A stretch of DNA of 64,000 bases from the NCBI RefSeq assembly GCF_000003815.2, contig NC_049982.1, positions 2,036,848 through 2,100,847 on the forward strand. The letters are read 5' to 3'. Shown here piece by piece: positions 24,801 through 30,800 of the stretch (position 1 is its first letter; the number at the start of each line of letters is the position of its first letter). Position numbers and translations under genes: made by a program. Below the pieces are notes generated by a model, which was not told the DNA's origin, ran no database searches, and worked only from the letters and a program-made list of their open reading frames with translations. This stretch comes from Branchiostoma floridae. Lineage: Eukaryota > Chordata > Leptocardii > Amphioxiformes > Branchiostomatidae.

Positions 24801-27800
24801 AGAAAGGTGTATTAGATTATTTGGCTATTTCTGAAAAATAACCAATGAAATAGGATAATGGGCTTTTGTACATCAGTGTATAACAGATTCCGGCTGCACA
24901 AAAGCATGGAATGCTTTTTGAAAAAAAAAAAAAAAAACTTTGTCGTAAATTTTTAACGCTGGTAAGACTTTATGCAAATTTTGAAAATCTAGGACAACAT
25001 TGCATTTATTTCAGTTAATGTTAAAGCACATTTGACAAAGGAGTGATTGATTTTTTCTCGTCTTTCAGAGCTGTGCTACAGTAACTGCATGCTGCTTGTG
25101 TTAGCGTTCATCCAACCTTCTGTTCCCCTGTAGATTTAGGGTTTTTAAGTGTGTCGCTTCATTTTGATGCTTCGTTTCTTTTCCCTTTTCTCAGATCCAT
25201 CCCATCATTCCCGGTCAGGGGCTCTCTGGTTCCTGTTACCCACAATCCTTTGTTCTTTGCAGTCGTTTACTTTGTCAATTATTCCTTTTTTTCTTAATTA
25301 ATACTAATTTGATTTCTTTGTTTTCAGGAATGCATGACTTTCTCGATTCATAAAATTGTATTTTACCAGTGAGGTCATCTTTTATTTTTGTTTATTTTAG
25401 CATTTTGCAAAAATGTAAAACTCAGAGAGTTAAGAATCCTTAGTAAATACTGAAAAGACAAGTAGACAGTAGACGCCACCAGAAAGAAAGATATGTTGAG
25501 TTACCATCTGAACACAGCAATTGTCAACAGAAATATATCTGAGGTTGTCTGCCAGGGTAAAACTCTTGTGAAAAGTGAAAAAAAGCAACAGTCACTTAGA
25601 GTTAGACTGACTTGACTGTTTTTGGGGTTTGCTTTGGCGCTAAGTTTCAACTATGAACTTTTTAGAACACCAGGATTATGAAGTTGATGGTTTTTGTAAC
25701 GTCCATAATTGCAGGAAAGAAAGACGTGCCCCTGCCCCCTCCGACGGACGCCTTTCCGCATGTGTCTGCTCGCCTGGAGAGCGGGCCGCACGCAGCGCGG
25801 TATTCTCCCAACGCCCCCAAGCTGGGTCACCTGGAACTGCAGCTGCAGGGCGCGGCCGGGGTCGTTACCATGTCAACGCTGACAGGGGTTGCGAGCCTGA
25901 TCGAGGATGAGATTCTCACCACCCCCATGCCGATGAGAGTGGATTTCGTCGATTCGCAGTTAAGCCTTGTGGTGAGTTAACGTTTTTGGCTACACCCCAG
26001 GGGCGGAGGCCATTCTACTCGGTATTGCAACTTGTGGTGCCTCTCCAACATTTGGATGATACTGTCATCTTTTAGATTTTGCCTTTGCCATTTCATCCAA
26101 TTTGAACTGATTTCCGAACATATTCAACATGTGATACATGGTTTTGTGAGAATTGATTTTCTTGTTCTTTTTTTGTTCCTCATTGTTCAACACTTTTTTG
26201 AGAATTTGTTTGTTTTTTGGTGGATGTTTTAAGACAATGTACTGCATTGTTATTACACTTTCACGTCTGTCTCTCTTGTTCTGTTGTCTCAGATCAAGCT
26301 TTTCCTACCTTTGGTAAGTCCCAAATGGCACAGACACGGTTGTTCTTAAACACAATTTGTCTTGTAAATCATCATTCTTTCTAGATGTCTGTCTAGTTGT
26401 TGCTGTTTTATTTTATACAACTCACCTTTCTTCACTTCTTCTAATTTTTTCATGAAATATTGTTTGCCATGTCGCTGATGGTCTATACCTTTGAAAGCCT
26501 TTTGTAATGACACATTGCCTTCTGAATTACCCAACGTTGAATGGAAGGAAGCAAACAATAGCAGTGCTCTAAATACCACCTGCATATGCAGGTTAGTGCA
26601 GGTAAAACTGGAGCTGTGCAGGCATTACTGGTGTCTACCTGCACCTAACCTGCACTGATCCATATAAAGGGTTTTACATGCATAAATGTCCTGTGATGTA
26701 GGTGTATGTTGATTGTTATTAGCTGCATTGAATTTTACCACCTATTAAGTATAAATAGCAATGGTTCCCGAACAATTCTAGTATGATCCATACTTCCTAA
26801 ATTCAGAGTGGTGCAGGTAAAATTTGTCTGGTGCAGGTAATTTTCAATGTTACCTGCACCTGTGCAGGTATGCAGAAAAAAGTATTTCGATCCCTGAATA
26901 GTGTGACAGATTAATCAGTGCATAATGTTATAACTTTAAAGGTAAACACCTTGCTCCCACCAATGTCCCACACACCCCACTGTGAGCAGTATGATTGTAT
27001 GTCTGTTTGACCGTACATGTATGTTGTTCACCTGTGGATTTGGGTTTCCCGCTTGCTCGATTTAGGAGTTCTGGGTAAGACTTCAAGAAACTTCTGCCCT
27101 GCCCCTTTCCTGTTTTTTTTTTAAATTCCAAGAGTCAATATTTTGCACAACTCTGATCTGTGCCCTAGATATGTTCCAGTTACATGGACTTTGTAAAGGA
27201 CATGAATGTTTGATTGACTTTGAAAAAAAAAATTTACTAACAATGTTACTAACCAGCAACTTTTTATACAGTAGATTTTTTCTGCCTTTGAAATTCACGC
27301 TCATCAAGAGAGGATGTGTATTTTTGTTCGGCTTTGACCAAACGTTATGTCGTACTGTAAGAAATCATACCAGAAAGTAAGTAATTCATGATACAATCCA
27401 TGAAAGGTAGAAGCTACCTGCGCTTATCTGACACTAGCTTAGGGAACAAAATTTAAGATAAAATAAGCTAATTTAGCCTTAAAGCTAATACTATTAACCA
27501 CACATATTAATCATTAGATACCTATACATGAAGTATCTTTCCCATCTACATTGTATGGACACAAAGTTTACATTGTATGGACACAAAGTAAACTCTATTC
27601 CCCCATTACCAGGACGACGGCCCTCCCCTTAACCCTGGTTCTCCCGGGACTGTCCCTCTGGACATCCACGTGGACCGCGCCACTGTGGTACGGAGGGAGG
27701 ACGGAATATTCCATCTCACCTGTAAGTAATACCGAGACTTCTGTAGAATATGGATGTATTTAAAAGTTTTTTGGTGCAAAGTAGCATCCTTAGCAGCTGG

Positions 27801-30800
27801 ACTAGGAGTTTGAGTATGAGGTACATTGTATGTGTTCAAGTACCATAATCTTTTGAAAATTAATGTACTTTTCATGACATGCACATGTCATAGAATGATG
27901 TAGAATGATGACTATTCTGGCATGTTAGGAGTGCACTTCTGTTGTTGACAATTCAATCTCTACACATATATACAACTGGATGAAGTTCAGAGTTCCCATC
28001 TAGACATTTCAAGTGACATCCATCACAGACAGTCACACATTCAGTGTCACTAGAAAGTAATGCCTGAGTTCATTCTAGTGATGCTGAAGAAGAGTGATGG
28101 ATGTCACTGCAAACATCCAAAAGTAATCTCCCAAATCCATCCAGCTGTCTGAGTCTGAATTGTCCTAAGATTGTTTATCTGGATAAAGATTGAATAGTTG
28201 GTAACTATGTTTCAGGTTTGGCCTCCTGGCCAGGGGTGGATAGTGCTCTGTCAGTGAGACAGACAGACTATACACACAGCTTGGTGCAGGCAGACCAGGC
28301 TACAGGCACACAGATATCATAACAGATAACATACATGTGTGGATGTTACAGGTGCAGGCAGGCCAATGCTACAGGCACACAGATGTCACAACAGATAACA
28401 TGCATGTGTGGATGTTACAGGTTTGGCCCCCTCCCCACGGCCGGATGTAGGTTTATCAGTGAGACCAACGGACTACACACAGGCTGGTGCAGGCAGACCA
28501 GAGCTACAGGCACACAGATGTCACAACAGATAACATGCATGTGTGGATGTTACAGGTACAGGTAGACCAGAGCTACCGGCACACAGATATCATAACAGAT
28601 AACATGCATGTGTGGATGTTACAGGTTTGGCCCCCTCCCCACGGCCGGATCACAGATGTCATAACAGATAACATGTATGTGTGGATGTTACAGGTTTGGC
28701 GCCCTCCCCACGGCCGGATGTTAGTTTATCTGTGAGACCGACAGAGTACACACAGGCTGGTGCAGGCAGATCAGGGCTACAGGCAGGAGGGTCAGGGGTC
28801 ACACAGATATCAGCGCTCAAGGTACGACACTCTTTACATGTTGCTATTTATTAAGTCTGGATTGGACTTCAGTGAACCATGGGCTGAAGAAAAGTATCTG
28901 TTGATTTATGTGTTGTTTTAACTGATTGCTTCCAAGGCTTCCCAACTAGCCACCCAGACTTTTATCAATGACAAGGCCATCCTAGGCTTGGAGATTTAAA
29001 ATGTAGCCAGAACACACAGGCAACACGCACACACAGACATACATGTAACTTCTTCTCAAAAAGGGGGAAAAGTTACTCCCCAAAATCATTTAATATTATT
29101 ATTAATGCAATGCTGTGCATTTGGAACTTGAAGGTAGGTCACCACACAGTCACCTTGTGCATGTATGTGTTGTGGTTTCTCTGTCATCCTTGGGGCATGG
29201 ACATCTGGCTTAGCCCCTATCTTCTGTATCTGTATCTATATAGCCGGTATAACCGCCCTTCGGCGTAACAAACCAGCTTCTGTATCTGTATCTGTATCTA
29301 TATAGCCGGTATAACCGCCCTTCGGCGTAACACACCAGCTTCTGTATCTGTATCTATATAGCCGGTATAACCGCCCTTCGGCGTAACACACCAGCTTCTG
29401 TATCTGTATCTAAATAGCCGGTATAACCGTCCTTTGGCGTAACACACCAGCTTCTGTATCTGTATCTATATAGCCGGTATAACCGCCCTTCGGCGTAACA
29501 CACCAGCTTCGCAGGCACGCGGTGCGGCAGCAGGTAAATTAATTGTAAATATCTTAATATTTTAATTGTAAAAGTTAGGAGTCAGGGCACTGATGACTGG
29601 ACCATGATCTGAACCTGTGGTCTTTTGGTACAAGAGGCAATGGCTTGTGGGTAACCTTGACTGATAGTACAGCCAAATGAATACTGTAAATGCAGAAATG
29701 TTCGTGGTGGATTAATGTTCGCGGTTTTCGCGGCGGCCGCTTCACTGCGAATTTAAAACCACCGCGAACATTTTTCCATAACAGTCAAAGACTACAGTGC
29801 ATGGTGCTACCGCAAAATTAAAACCACCGCGAAAAGTCCATTTCCCGCTACCGCAAAATTAAATCCCCGCAAACTTAAATGCATTTACAGTAAATGAATA
29901 CTAACTATCTGTATCAGTACAGCTTGGCAGGCACTTGGCTCGTCAGCAGCTGGTTATATTATACTGAATGACCTACAAATGTATCACATCTAACCTTTGC
30001 ACATCTAACTGTCAGCATTGTCTAAAGCTATTGCTAAACATTGACCCTGATCACCCACTTCTTGTTGTAATATTACTAATAGGAGGAAAATACTATATTA
30101 GATAAATGCTGGTGAGACAGCCATGACAGGGTGTGGTGGTGTTACTCTGAACTGCTGCTATTTTTGTTTGTTGTTTACTTGTTGGTCTAAATTTTTCTTA
30201 TTTTGGAAACTGAATGGTTTAAGTTTAAGGCAGCGTAATCTTTTTCGGTCGGTCGGTCGAGGACATCATCAGATGCCAACTCGGGAAGCATGCTGGACCC
30301 TCCTTCTCCACTCCTCCCTATCCTCCATCAGTGATCAACACGGGAAGCATGCTGGACCCTACTTCTCCACTCCTCCCTATCCTCCATCAGTGATCAACAC
30401 GGGAAGCATGCTGGACCCTACTTCTCCACTCCTCCCTATCCTCCATCAGTGATCAACACGGGAAGCATGCTGGACCCTCCTTCTCCACTCCTCCCTATCA
30501 TTCATCAGTGATCTCAGTTCAGCTGTGCTACTCAGTCTGTCGAGCCCAGAATCTCGCTTGAGTGTGTCTATAAACTTTAAAGGTAGTTCTCTGCCTGCCA
30601 GGTAATCTTTTTAGTGCATGACAGTGTTACCATTGACCCTGATCACCTACTTTTTATTGCAACAGGAGGAAAACGAGCAACTCCAGAGGGAGTTGGCGCG
30701 GCTGAGGGAACAGCAGAAGGCCAGCATGACGTCACAGCTGCTGTCGGAGAACCTGTGCCTCCAGGGGGAGAAGCAGCAGCTGAGGGAAGAGCTGCTGGAT

